A stretch of DNA of 12,427 nucleotides from contig JAHJOS010000262.1 in NCBI GenBank assembly GCA_018820005.1, positions 1-12,427 on the forward strand. The letters are read 5' to 3'. Positions 1-7,328 of this stretch are shown piece after piece. Position 1 is the stretch's first letter. Each line of letters starts with the position of its first letter. The DNA comes from Alphaproteobacteria bacterium. Its GTDB lineage: Bacteria; Pseudomonadota; Alphaproteobacteria; Rhizobiales; Devosiaceae. The position numbers were made by a program, and so were the translations under genes. The notes beneath the pieces were generated by a model that saw nothing but the letters and a program-made list of their open reading frames with translations, had not been told where the DNA came from and did no database searches.

Positions 1-660
1 GGTCAGAAGCAACGCGTGGCGCTTGCCCGTGCGCTGGTGATCGAGCCGCCACTGCTGATGTTCGATGAGCCCCTGTCGAACCTGGATGCCAAGCTTCGTG
101 TCGACATGCGTGTGGAGATTCGCAAGCTGCAGCGCGCCAATGGTACCACCTCGGTCTATGTCACCCATGACCAGGAAGAGGCGTTCTCCATTTCCGATCG
201 CGTCGCCATCATGCATCAGGGCCGTATCATGCAACTCGACACCCCCGAGCAGCTTTACCAGCGTCCGGCCAATGCCTTTGTCGCGCGCTTTGTTGGATTT
301 GAAAATCTGATCGCCATGCGCGTTGTGGAACGCGACGGAGCCAAGATCACGGCTGAGATGGATGGCGGGGTCAGGCTGACCCTGTCGCTTGAGGCATTCG
401 GGGCCATCCCGGATCAATTCGTGCTGGCATGCCGTGCTGATGGTTTGATGGTCACCGACAACATGGCAATGGAGGGGATTCCAGCAACACTGGGGCTGCG
501 AACCTATCTGGGCAGGGCCTACCAGTATCAGTGCGATACCCGGGCCGGCGCTCTGCTGGCCAATGGGCCGCTGACCGGGCCGCTGGAGCCCGGTGCGAAA
601 GCAAAGCTCGTGCCATTACCCGAACAATGCACGATCTTGGCGCCCGAGCCGACAGCATGA
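1..660 (+). CDS. ABC transporter ATP-binding protein, PotA/MalK type (5'-truncated by window edge)
   Basis: This is the ATPase subunit of an importer, energising uptake from the cytoplasmic face of the inner membrane. The reading frame is open from base 1; the start lies outside the window and 219 residues are visible. It begins inside the ABC signature (GQKQRVALARAL). Walker B follows (LLMFDEP, visible residues 18-24, with D22 and E23), then the D-loop SNLD (26-29) and the switch histidine H56 in VTHDQEEA. The catalytic residues seen are therefore intact. After about residue 95 (ARFVGFENLI) comes a C-terminal regulatory region with a TOBE-like beta segment (about 160-212), as in the polyamine, iron and sugar importer group. 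An ATPase of this class usually has about 350 residues, so roughly 130 are missing. It precedes purine enzyme genes in the same direction, so the cargo may be a purine-related compound. That is inference, since the family binds many solutes and the permeases and binding protein are not visible. Confidence 0.93.
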   Translation, partial: GQKQRVALARALVIEPPLLMFDEPLSNLDAKLRVDMRVEIRKLQRANGTTSVYVTHDQEEAFSISDRVAIMHQGRIMQLDTPEQLYQRPANAFVARFVGFENLIAMRVVERDGAKITAEMDGGVRLTLSLEAFGAIPDQFVLACRADGLMVTDNMAMEGIPATLGLRTYLGRAYQYQCDTRAGALLANGPLTGPLEPGAKAKLVPLPEQCTILAPEPTA

Positions 661-701
661 TGGCGGCTCGACGGGCCTTGGCGTGCGGGTCGGCCCGATG
701 A
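657..701 (+). other. possible 14-codon coupling ORF between ATPase and deaminase genes
   Basis: The ATG at 657 overlaps the ATPase stop as ATGA (657-660). The frame reads MMAARRALACGSAR and stops with TGA at 699-701. That stop overlaps the deaminase ATG (698-700), again as ATGA. The ORF thus fills the only gap in an operon whose other genes all overlap. It has no clear Shine-Dalgarno sequence of its own. It may pass ribosomes from the upstream gene to the deaminase, or the arrangement may be chance in GC-rich DNA. The encoded peptide resembles nothing I recognise and may have no function itself. Confidence 0.3.
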
Positions 702-2023
702 CGGTGCTGCTGATCAATGCCTGGGTGGCGACGGTCGACGATAGCCTCAGCCAACATAACCCCGGCTGGGTGCAAATAGACGGCACGACAATCACCGCGC
801 TTGGGTCCGGCGCGCCGCCGATGATCGAAAATGCCGAGATCATCGACTGCGGCGGCGACATCGTCATGCCGGGCATGGTCAATACCCACTGCCACATGGG
901 CATGTCGGTCTTCCGCGGCCTGGCGGAGGACGTCGATGACCGACTGTATCGCTATATCCTGCCGCTAGAGCGCGCCTTTGTTACCCCTGAGATGGTGCGG
1001 ATCGGGTCTGCGTTGTCGGCCCTCGAGATGATCGAGGCCGGTGTGACCACCGTTGCCGATATGTATTATTTCGAAACCGAGGTCGGGCACGTCGTGGCGC
1101 AGGCGGGGCTTCGTGCCATTGTCGGCCAGACCCTGGCCGACTTCAATCCGCCGGATCACGCCAGTTTTGTCGAGGGATTTGCCCGCGTCGAGGAACTGGT
1201 CGCGTTGTTTGCTGGTCACCCGCTTGTCACCGCATCAATCGCGCCACATGCCCCCTATTCCACCGGCCGCGCCGTAATGGAGCAGGTCGCGCAGTGGTCT
1301 GACGCACACCCGGCGAACCCGGTTCAGATGCATCTGGCGGAAAGCCAGTTGGAAGTCGACTGGGCCCGCAAGACCCATGCGCAGAGTACGGTTGCCGTGA
1401 CGCGCGACGCCGGACTGCTCAAGCCCAATTTGATCTGTGCGCACTGCCTGCAGCTGGAGGACGCCGACATCGCCATGATGTCCGAGCACCAGGTCTGTGT
1501 GGCCACCAATCCACGCTCCAATGGCAAGGCCGGCCGAGGTATTGCCCCGGTTGAAAAGCTGCGCAATGCCGGCTTGCCCGTCGGCATCGGCAGCGATGGC
1601 GCCATGAGCGGCAACACGCTCGATCTTTTCAGTCAGCTTGCCCCCGTCTCCATGTTCGCCAAACTTCTGGGCGGCTCACGCAAGCCATTGCCGGCCGTCG
1701 ATGTGGTGCGCATGGCGACCATCGAGGGCGCACGGGTACTGAATCTCAATCTCAAGACGGGTTCGCTGGAGCCCGGCAAGCAGGCGGACATGATCCGCAT
1801 CAGTCTGGCGTCACCGCGCCTTCACCCCATCTATGATCCCTATTCCATGCTCGTGTTCGCTGCCGGCCCCAGCGACGTGACGGACGTAATGGTCGCGGGC
1901 CGCTGGCTGAAGCGGGCTGGCGTGGTTCAGACGCTCGATCCGCACCAGGTATTGCGCGATGCCATGCAGATTGCCGAAAAATTCAAGGCGGAGATGGTCC
2001 GCATCGACGGAGCGACGCCATGA
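698..2023 (+). CDS. amidohydrolase-superfamily deaminase (8-oxoguanine / S-adenosylhomocysteine / guanine deaminase-like)
   Basis: This is predicted to be a cytoplasmic Zn-dependent hydrolase that removes an amino group from a purine-type ring. With the start at 698 it has 441 residues, normal for the group. Visible metal and catalytic residues are H64 and H66 in NTHCH, H212 and E215 in HLAE, H249 in AHC, and D300 in GSDGA. NPRSNGKAGRGIAPV (271-285) matches the usual NPxSNxKLxxGIAPV segment. The early strands plus the C-terminal AGRW strand form the composite beta-sandwich typical of the fold. I chose the ATG at 698 because LLINAWVATVDD is where such proteins begin; the in-frame ATG at 593 would overlap the ATPase by 68 bases and add residues unlike the family. 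A GTG at 683 is possible. There is no strong ribosome site before 698. The stop overlaps the next gene by 4 bases. The exact substrate cannot be read from sequence: 8-oxoguanine, SAH/MTA, guanine and s-triazine enzymes share these motifs. Confidence 0.88.
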   Translation: MTVLLINAWVATVDDSLSQHNPGWVQIDGTTITALGSGAPPMIENAEIIDCGGDIVMPGMVNTHCHMGMSVFRGLAEDVDDRLYRYILPLERAFVTPEMVRIGSALSALEMIEAGVTTVADMYYFETEVGHVVAQAGLRAIVGQTLADFNPPDHASFVEGFARVEELVALFAGHPLVTASIAPHAPYSTGRAVMEQVAQWSDAHPANPVQMHLAESQLEVDWARKTHAQSTVAVTRDAGLLKPNLICAHCLQLEDADIAMMSEHQVCVATNPRSNGKAGRGIAPVEKLRNAGLPVGIGSDGAMSGNTLDLFSQLAPVSMFAKLLGGSRKPLPAVDVVRMATIEGARVLNLNLKTGSLEPGKQADMIRISLASPRLHPIYDPYSMLVFAAGPSDVTDVMVAGRWLKRAGVVQTLDPHQVLRDAMQIAEKFKAEMVRIDGATP

Positions 2024-3411
2024 CGACACTGGATGCCGTACTGCAACAGACAGATACGGGGCTGCAGGCAAGTCTGGACCGACTGTTCGACTTCATCGCG
2101 ATTCCATCCGTTTCCACCGAAGGCCGCTACGCGGCCGATTGCCGGCAGGCAGCGGAATGGCTCGCCGGGCAGCTCGCTGAATTGGGTCTTGAATCGGCAG
2201 TACACAATACCGCGGGTCACCCCATGGTGGTTGGCCACGGCGCCGCAGTGCCGGGTCCGCATGTGCTGTTTTACGGGCATTACGACGTGCAGCCTGTCGA
2301 CCCTCTCGCGCTCTGGAGCCACCCGCCTTTCGAGGCGAAGCTCGCGCCGCAACCTGATGGCGAAACCCATATTCTGGGCCGAGGCGCATCTGATGACAAA
2401 GGCCAGCTGCTGACCTTCATTGAGGCCTGCCGCGCCTGGAAATCGGTAACCGGCACCTTGCCTATCCGGATATCGATGCTGTTCGAAGGCGAGGAAGAGG
2501 CCGGTAGTCCAAGCCTTGCACCATTCCTGGCGGCGCATGGCGACGAATTGCGCGCTGACGTGATGCTCGTGTGTGACACCGATATGTGGGACCACGACAC
2601 GCCGGCCATCACGACAATGTGGCGCGGCTTTGTCAGCGAAGAATTCGAGATCATCTGCGGCGACCGCGACCTGCATTCGGGCATGTTCGGCAGCGCCGCC
2701 CGCAATGCCGCGCAGGTGATGGGCACGATCATCGGCCGGCTGCGTTTGGATGATGGCAGCGTGGGCATCCCCGGCTTCTACGATGGGGTTGAAGAACTGC
2801 CTGAGGTCATTCGGGAACAATGGGCAACGCTGCCCTTCGATGGCGCGAAATTCCTCAACGACGTCGGTTTGACCACACCAGCCGGCGAAGACGGACGCTC
2901 GGTTCTTGAACAGGTGTGGGCTCGTCCTACCTGTGAGATCAATGGGGTGTGGAGCGGGTACACTGGTGACGGTTTCAAGACGGTCATTCCAGCCCGCGCC
3001 AGCGCCAAGCTCAGTTTCCGATTGGTCGCTGGACAGGATCCTGATCGCATCCGCGAGTTGTTCCGAAGCTTTGTTGAAGCCCTCCTGCCGCCAGACTGCC
3101 GCGTGGTTTTCAAGGCCTACGCAGCAGCGCCAGCGCAGATGATGCCGCTTGACGGCACACTGCTGGCCAAGGCGCGCGCTGCGCTCGCCGACGAATGGGG
3201 CCGGCCGGCGGCGCTGGCAGGTACAGGCGGATCGATCCCGATCCTGGGTGCTTTCAAGGAACGCCTGGGCATGGATTCGCTGCTTGTCGGCTTTGCCCGC
3301 TTCGACAACCGCATCCATAGCCCCAACGAGAAATACGACCTGTCGAGCTTTCACAAAGGCATTCGCTCCTGGGTTCGTATCCTGGCCGCTTTTTCGGAGA
3401 TCCAACCATGA
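2020..3411 (+). CDS. M20 family metallopeptidase / dipeptidase-like amide hydrolase
   Basis: This is a predicted cytoplasmic di-zinc hydrolase of peptide or amide bonds, 463 residues long, close to the carnosinase/CNDP branch of M20. Motifs in order: GHYDVQP (86-92, with H87 and D89), GASDDKG (122-128, bridging D125), EGEEE (156-160, with general base E158 and ligand E159), CDTD (185-188, ligand D186), DLHSG (217-221, dimerisation-domain H219) and RIHSPNEKYDL with the last ligand at H433. All expected metal ligands are present, so it should be active. It lacks a signal peptide. The ATG at 2020 overlaps the previous stop as ATGA and has GGAG at 2009-2012, 7 bases upstream, so the start is secure. 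It lies between two deaminase genes with overlaps on both sides, which implies co-translation and a shared pathway. The substrate is unknown. An amide- or amino-acid-conjugated purine would fit the context, but a plain dipeptidase is possible. Confidence 0.9.
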   Translation: MTTLDAVLQQTDTGLQASLDRLFDFIAIPSVSTEGRYAADCRQAAEWLAGQLAELGLESAVHNTAGHPMVVGHGAAVPGPHVLFYGHYDVQPVDPLALWSHPPFEAKLAPQPDGETHILGRGASDDKGQLLTFIEACRAWKSVTGTLPIRISMLFEGEEEAGSPSLAPFLAAHGDELRADVMLVCDTDMWDHDTPAITTMWRGFVSEEFEIICGDRDLHSGMFGSAARNAAQVMGTIIGRLRLDDGSVGIPGFYDGVEELPEVIREQWATLPFDGAKFLNDVGLTTPAGEDGRSVLEQVWARPTCEINGVWSGYTGDGFKTVIPARASAKLSFRLVAGQDPDRIRELFRSFVEALLPPDCRVVFKAYAAAPAQMMPLDGTLLAKARAALADEWGRPAALAGTGGSIPILGAFKERLGMDSLLVGFARFDNRIHSPNEKYDLSSFHKGIRSWVRILAAFSEIQP

Positions 3412-5207
3412 CGATCACCCGCTTTTCAGTGCCGCCCCTGCATGCAAGCACGGTGCATCTAGCGGCCGTAGCCGCCGGCCGTTCGCCGGCAGACCTGATC
3501 ATCACCGGCGCGCGGGTGCTCTCTACCTATTCTGAGCGCACAGCTTCAGATCGGGAAGTGTGGCTGTCCAGGGGCCGCATCGCGGCCATCATGCCAGCGG
3601 GTGCCCACAAACGCGGCCCTGCCCCCAAGGCCGTCTACGACGCCAGGGGCGCCATTATCGCTCCCGGTCTGGTTGATCCCCATATCCACATCGAGAGCTC
3701 GATGGTCACGGCCTGCGCCTATGCCGAGGCGGCGCTGCTCAATGGCACGACCACGATCTTCTGCGATAGCCATGAAATCGGCAATGTGATGGATGTGGCC
3801 GGCGTCGAAGCCATGCTCGAGGATGCGCGCATAGCGCCGCTCTCGATCTTTCTCACCGTTCCTTCGACCGTCCCAGCCACCTCGCCTGAGCTGGAAACTG
3901 CTGGAGGCGATCTGACGCCAGACAAGATCGGTGCGCTGTTCGACAAATGGCCCGAGGCAGTAGCGCTGGGCGAGAAAATGGACTTCGTCCCTGTCGCGAT
4001 GGGACACCAGCGCAGCCACGCTATCATTGCGGAGGCCCTCAAACGTAGCAGACCCGTTTCAGGTCACATTTATGGTCGTGATTTCGTAGCGCCATATGCC
4101 GCCGCGGGCGTGACCGATACCCACGAGGCCATCGACAGGGAGATCTCCAACGATCTGATCGATGCCGGAATCTGGGTCTTCCTGCGCGGCGGCAACCCGG
4201 CGACGCCCTGGAACTCGATCGTGGAGGCCATCAAGCCAATCACGGAGTTGGGCGCCAGCCACAAGCGTTTCTGCGTCTGCACAGACGATCGGGATGCCGA
4301 TGATCTGCTCAACTTCGGACTCGACTGGGTCGTGCGTGAAGCCATCCGCTGCGGCGTGAAGCAGGAACAGGCCTGGTCTATGGGCTCGCTGCACGGGGCA
4401 ACTCGTTTTGGCATGGGCGACGAGATCGGCGGCCTTGGCGGCGGACGTCGGGCGGACCTGGTGCTGCTTGACGACAGCCTCAAGCCCGTGAGCACCTGGT
4501 ATGGCGGCGCACTGGTCGTCGATGACCGCCGCGTCACTCCCCTGCTGGAAGAAACGCTCAACCAGCGCTACCGCTATCCCGAGGCAGCATACAACACAGT
4601 CCACCTGCCCAAGACACGCAAGCTTGTGCCCGAGCTGCCAACCAAGCCGCTGGTTGCCAATGCCATCGGCATCGAAATGCCAGGCATCGTGCTGCCACAC
4701 CGCAAGGTCGCGATCGAGCCTGCCAATGACTGGGCCACCATCCTTGAGCGCCACAGCCTGAGTTTCGTCACCGTCATCGAGCGACATGGCAAATCGAACG
4801 GCGGTATCGCCCATGGCCTGCTTCAGGACTTTGGCATTGCCAATGGTGCTGTGGGCTCAAGCGTGGGCCATGACAGCCATAACATCATTCTGGCCGGGAC
4901 CAATGAGGCCGACATGGCTCTGGCGCTCGACACTATCGAGACTGCCAAGGGCGGCATCGTCGTGGTACAGGAGGGCAAGGTGCTCGCCTTTGTCGGCCTG
5001 CCAGTAGCCGGCCTGCTCTCGGACAAGCGCGTGCATGAGGTCGCTGCCGAAAATCAGCTACTCAAGTCAGCCTGGACCCAGGTGGGTTGCACCATTCCCT
5101 ATATGGGCTTTAACCTGATCCCTCTTTCGGTGATCCCCGAGATTCGCATCACAGACAAGGGGTTGGTGAAGGTACCCGAGATGGAACTAGTGCCGCTTTA
5201 TGACTAG
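3408..5207 (+). CDS. ade: adenine deaminase
   Basis: The predicted reaction is adenine + H2O to hypoxanthine + NH3, in the cytoplasm, using a binuclear metal centre. The 599 residues match the usual length of about 580-610. Diagnostic motifs are all present: PHIHIESS (91-98, ligands H92 and H94), DSHEIGNV (120-127), GEKMDF (188-193, bridging-ligand glutamate E189), SGHIYG (218-223, H220), DTHEA (237-241, H239 and E240) and CTDDR (291-295, D293 and D294). The C-terminal domain carries VGHDSHNII (486-494), which is typical of Ade and absent from adenosine deaminase. The ATG at 3408 overlaps the M20 stop as ATGA, and GGAGA at 3396-3400 lies 7 bases upstream. The gene overlaps the nucleoside hydrolase gene by 8 bases, so base release and deamination are probably coupled. 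Some members of this superfamily act on N6-substituted adenines, so adenine is likely but not the only candidate. Confidence 0.94.
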   Translation: MTITRFSVPPLHASTVHLAAVAAGRSPADLIITGARVLSTYSERTASDREVWLSRGRIAAIMPAGAHKRGPAPKAVYDARGAIIAPGLVDPHIHIESSMVTACAYAEAALLNGTTTIFCDSHEIGNVMDVAGVEAMLEDARIAPLSIFLTVPSTVPATSPELETAGGDLTPDKIGALFDKWPEAVALGEKMDFVPVAMGHQRSHAIIAEALKRSRPVSGHIYGRDFVAPYAAAGVTDTHEAIDREISNDLIDAGIWVFLRGGNPATPWNSIVEAIKPITELGASHKRFCVCTDDRDADDLLNFGLDWVVREAIRCGVKQEQAWSMGSLHGATRFGMGDEIGGLGGGRRADLVLLDDSLKPVSTWYGGALVVDDRRVTPLLEETLNQRYRYPEAAYNTVHLPKTRKLVPELPTKPLVANAIGIEMPGIVLPHRKVAIEPANDWATILERHSLSFVTVIERHGKSNGGIAHGLLQDFGIANGAVGSSVGHDSHNIILAGTNEADMALALDTIETAKGGIVVVQEGKVLAFVGLPVAGLLSDKRVHEVAAENQLLKSAWTQVGCTIPYMGFNLIPLSVIPEIRITDKGLVKVPEMELVPLYD

Positions 5208-6090
5208 GCAGGTCATCATCGACACAGACCCCGGCCTCGATGACGCAGTGGCCATTCTGTTTGCACTGTCCTGTGGCGCCTTCGAGGTCCTTGGGCTGAC
5301 GACTGTTGCCGGCAATATCGGCCTTGAACGCACAACAGCCAATGCGGGCGGTCTGCTGGCTGCCGCAGGGCGCAGTGACATCCCAGTGATATCGGGCGCT
5401 GCAACGGCCATGCTGCGCGACAACATCGATGCCATCGTGGTTCACGGCGACGATGGCTTGCGCGGACTGAAACTACCGACACCTCTCGTTCCAGCTAAAG
5501 CCGATGCGGTGGAATGGCTGGCCGAGACGCTTGCGGCTGCACCGATCGGCTCGATCGAAATTCTGGCGTTGGGGCCGCTGACCAATATCGCGCGTCTGGT
5601 CATCCATCATCCAAGTGCGGCTGCACGAATTGGCGGATTGATCGTCATGGGCGGCACCATTGATGAACCGGGCAATGCCGGGCCAGCCTCGGAGTTCAAC
5701 TTCGCCAGCGATCCAGAGGCCGTCGCGACGGTGCTGCGGGCCGACATCAAGACCACCATCGTGCCCCTCGACGTCACGCGCCGGGTCCGTGCCGACCGCG
5801 ACTATGTCGAAGCGCTGCGCAAAACCCCCACCGGTTCGATCGCCGCTGACCTGCTGACTGCCTATTTGCAGGATGACAAGCAGAGCCGCCCGCTGCACGA
5901 TCCCTGCGTCATGCTGCTGGCGCTGGCGCCCGAATTATTCAACATCGAGTTTCATCGCCTGACCGTCGATCTGGCCCAGGATGCTGACGCTGGTACCCTA
6001 CGCAAACGTGCGGCCGGCTCGCCGGTATCGGTTGCCATGGGGGTTGATGTGCAGGGCGCGCTGGCCTTGTTGGCGAGCGGCTTCGCCTAG
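5200..6090 (+). CDS. inosine-uridine preferring nucleoside hydrolase (IUNH family)
   Basis: This enzyme cleaves the N-glycosidic bond of ribonucleosides to give free base and ribose. It has 296 residues, slightly short of the usual 305-320 but apparently complete. The N-terminal calcium site is IIDTDPGLDDA (6-16). Further family motifs are TVAGN (35-39), HGDDGL (82-87), ALGPLTNIA (123-131), IVMGG (148-152), EFNFASDPEA (165-174, ribose-binding N167), PLDVT (189-193) and LHDPC (232-236, Ca ligand D234). No signal peptide is present, so it should be cytoplasmic. The ATG at 5200 overlaps the ade stop (TAG 5205-5207) by 8 bases. No good Shine-Dalgarno sequence precedes it, so translation probably depends on coupling. 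It would feed bases to the deaminases upstream. Its purine versus pyrimidine preference cannot be read; the context favours purines. The stop overlaps the stop of the opposing M20D gene. Confidence 0.93.
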   Translation: MTRQVIIDTDPGLDDAVAILFALSCGAFEVLGLTTVAGNIGLERTTANAGGLLAAAGRSDIPVISGAATAMLRDNIDAIVVHGDDGLRGLKLPTPLVPAKADAVEWLAETLAAAPIGSIEILALGPLTNIARLVIHHPSAAARIGGLIVMGGTIDEPGNAGPASEFNFASDPEAVATVLRADIKTTIVPLDVTRRVRADRDYVEALRKTPTGSIAADLLTAYLQDDKQSRPLHDPCVMLLALAPELFNIEFHRLTVDLAQDADAGTLRKRAAGSPVSVAMGVDVQGALALLASGFA

Positions 6091-7253
6091 CGCAGCTGCT
6101 GTTCTACCAGTGCGGTCCAGTAGCGGGCGCCCGTCAGGATGGCCTCGTCGTTGAAATCATAGCGTGAATTGTGGTGCAGTGCGCCGTCAACCGCAGGGCC
6201 GTTGCCCAACCAGACATAACAACCGGGGATGCGAGAGCTGAATTCGGCGAAGTCGTCGCCGGCGGTCGACGGCGGAAAATCGGTCACCACCGGCTTACCG
6301 GTCGCTGCCTGGGCCGCCTGCAACGCTGCAGCGGTCTCTCCGGCATCGTTGATAACAGGCGCAATCCGGCGGGTGAAGCTGTAGCTGGCACGAATGCCGA
6401 ACATGGCCGCCGTGCCGTTCGCCAGCTGGCCGATCTCGACCTCCAGTTGGTCGCGCACCGCCCCGGAATAGGCCCGCGCCGTGCCGCCAATACGCACATC
6501 GTCGGGGATGACGTTAAGAGCGCGGAAATCGCCGCCGCTGATAGCGCAGGCACTCACCACGGCGGGTTGCAGCGGATCGACGCGGCGGGCAACGATGGTG
6601 TGCAGGGCCGCTAGGAAATGGCCGGCGGCCGTCATGGCGTCGCGCCCAAGATGGGGCTTGGCGCCGTGGGTGCCGATGCCATGAAAGGTGACCTCCCAAC
6701 TGTCGGACGATGCCAGCTGTGGGCCTGCGACCACGGCCATTTCGTCAGTCGCGAGGCCAGGCATATTGTGCAGGCCATAGACCGCATCTATGGGAAAGCG
6801 TTCCAGCAGGCCATCAGCGATCATGGCCCCAGCGCCGCCGCGTCCCTCTTCGGCAGGCTGAAAGATGAAGTGCACCGTTCCTGAGAAGTTACGGGTTCTC
6901 GCCAGGTGCCGAGCGGCCGCCAGGAGCATCACCGTGTGTCCGTCGTGCCCACAGGCGTGCATGGTATTGGGTGTTTGAGAGCGATAGGTAACATCGCCGA
7001 GTTCAGGCATGGCAAGCGCGTCCATATCGGCGCGCAAGGCGATGGCACGCCCGCCCCGCCCGACCCGCAATGTGCCGACCACGCCGGTTTTGCTCAGCCC
7101 GGTTTCGACCTCGATGCCTGCCTCTCGGAGCCACTGCGCGACGATCTGGCTGGTACGCACCTCTTCGAAGCCCAGTTCGGGGTGGGTATGCAGATCCCGG
7201 CGGAGCGCGACCATGGCCTGATACTCGAACGGATCGTTGTCTCCAGGGGGCAT
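6087..7253 (-). CDS. M20D family amidohydrolase (hippurate hydrolase / N-acyl-amino acid amidohydrolase-like)
   Basis: This is a predicted cytoplasmic metal-dependent aminoacylase that cleaves an N-acyl or similar amide bond. The length of 388 residues is normal for M20D. Motifs: RRDLHTHPELGFEE (18-31), HACGHDGH (99-106, ligands C101 and H103), QPAEEG (132-137, catalytic E135 and ligand E136), LHNMPG (161-166, ligand H162), GTHGAKPH (194-201, the lid/dimerisation segment) and LHHNSRYDFND near the C-terminus with H360. Everything needed for catalysis is present. The start is an ATG at 7251-7253; the internal ATG at codon 14 is an alternative, and neither has a strong ribosome site. The gene is divergent from the phosphoribosyltransferase and convergent with the nucleoside hydrolase, overlapping the latter's stop by 4 bases. 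Members accept acyl amino acids, auxin conjugates and other amides, so the substrate is open. It is clearly a different branch from the M20 protein at 2020-3411. Confidence 0.92.
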   Translation of the reverse strand: MPPGDNDPFEYQAMVALRRDLHTHPELGFEEVRTSQIVAQWLREAGIEVETGLSKTGVVGTLRVGRGGRAIALRADMDALAMPELGDVTYRSQTPNTMHACGHDGHTVMLLAAARHLARTRNFSGTVHFIFQPAEEGRGGAGAMIADGLLERFPIDAVYGLHNMPGLATDEMAVVAGPQLASSDSWEVTFHGIGTHGAKPHLGRDAMTAAGHFLAALHTIVARRVDPLQPAVVSACAISGGDFRALNVIPDDVRIGGTARAYSGAVRDQLEVEIGQLANGTAAMFGIRASYSFTRRIAPVINDAGETAAALQAAQAATGKPVVTDFPPSTAGDDFAEFSSRIPGCYVWLGNGPAVDGALHHNSRYDFNDEAILTGARYWTALVEQQLR

Positions 7254-7328
7254 GGGTTGCTAAGCTCTTGAAATTCAACGTTGCTGCAGCATCCCTGATT
7301 TGCGGCGCATCAGCAAGGAATCCCTCTC
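7254..7328. promoter_or_regulatory. 75-base divergent promoter/operator region
   Basis: This spacer lies between the starts of the M20D gene (minus) and the phosphoribosyltransferase (plus), so it should hold both promoters. Three palindromes overlap end to end: TTGAAATTCAA at 7268-7278, CAACGTTG at 7276-7283 and TGCTGCAGCA at 7282-7291. A further inverted repeat, CTGAT (7295-7299) with ATCAG (7309-7313), follows and encloses TGCGGCGCA (7301-7309). TTGAAA at 7268 could serve as a -35 element for the plus strand, but I see no convincing -10. The centre of CAACGTTG resembles LacI-family operators, which is suggestive only. No regulator gene is in the window. Confidence 0.5.
7315..7320 (+). promoter_or_regulatory. 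Shine-Dalgarno site fixing the GTG start of the phosphoribosyltransferase
   Basis: AAGGAA lies 8 bases before the GTG at 7329. This supports the non-ATG start, because no other well-placed start is near. The right arm of the CTGAT/ATCAG inverted repeat ends at 7313, directly before this site. An mRNA hairpin could therefore affect ribosome access. Confidence 0.6.

Noticed and set aside
593..697. Upstream ATG at 593 as start of the first deaminase
   Set aside because: It lies deep inside the ATPase gene and adds 35 residues without family resemblance. The ATG at 698 places the first beta strand where homologues begin.
1927..3405. 492-residue open frame on the minus strand, longer than the M20 gene it opposes
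   Set aside because: It is antisense to a gene with complete M20 motifs, is rich in Arg/His/Ala/Gln as expected of a GC-rich shadow, and shows no recognisable domain.
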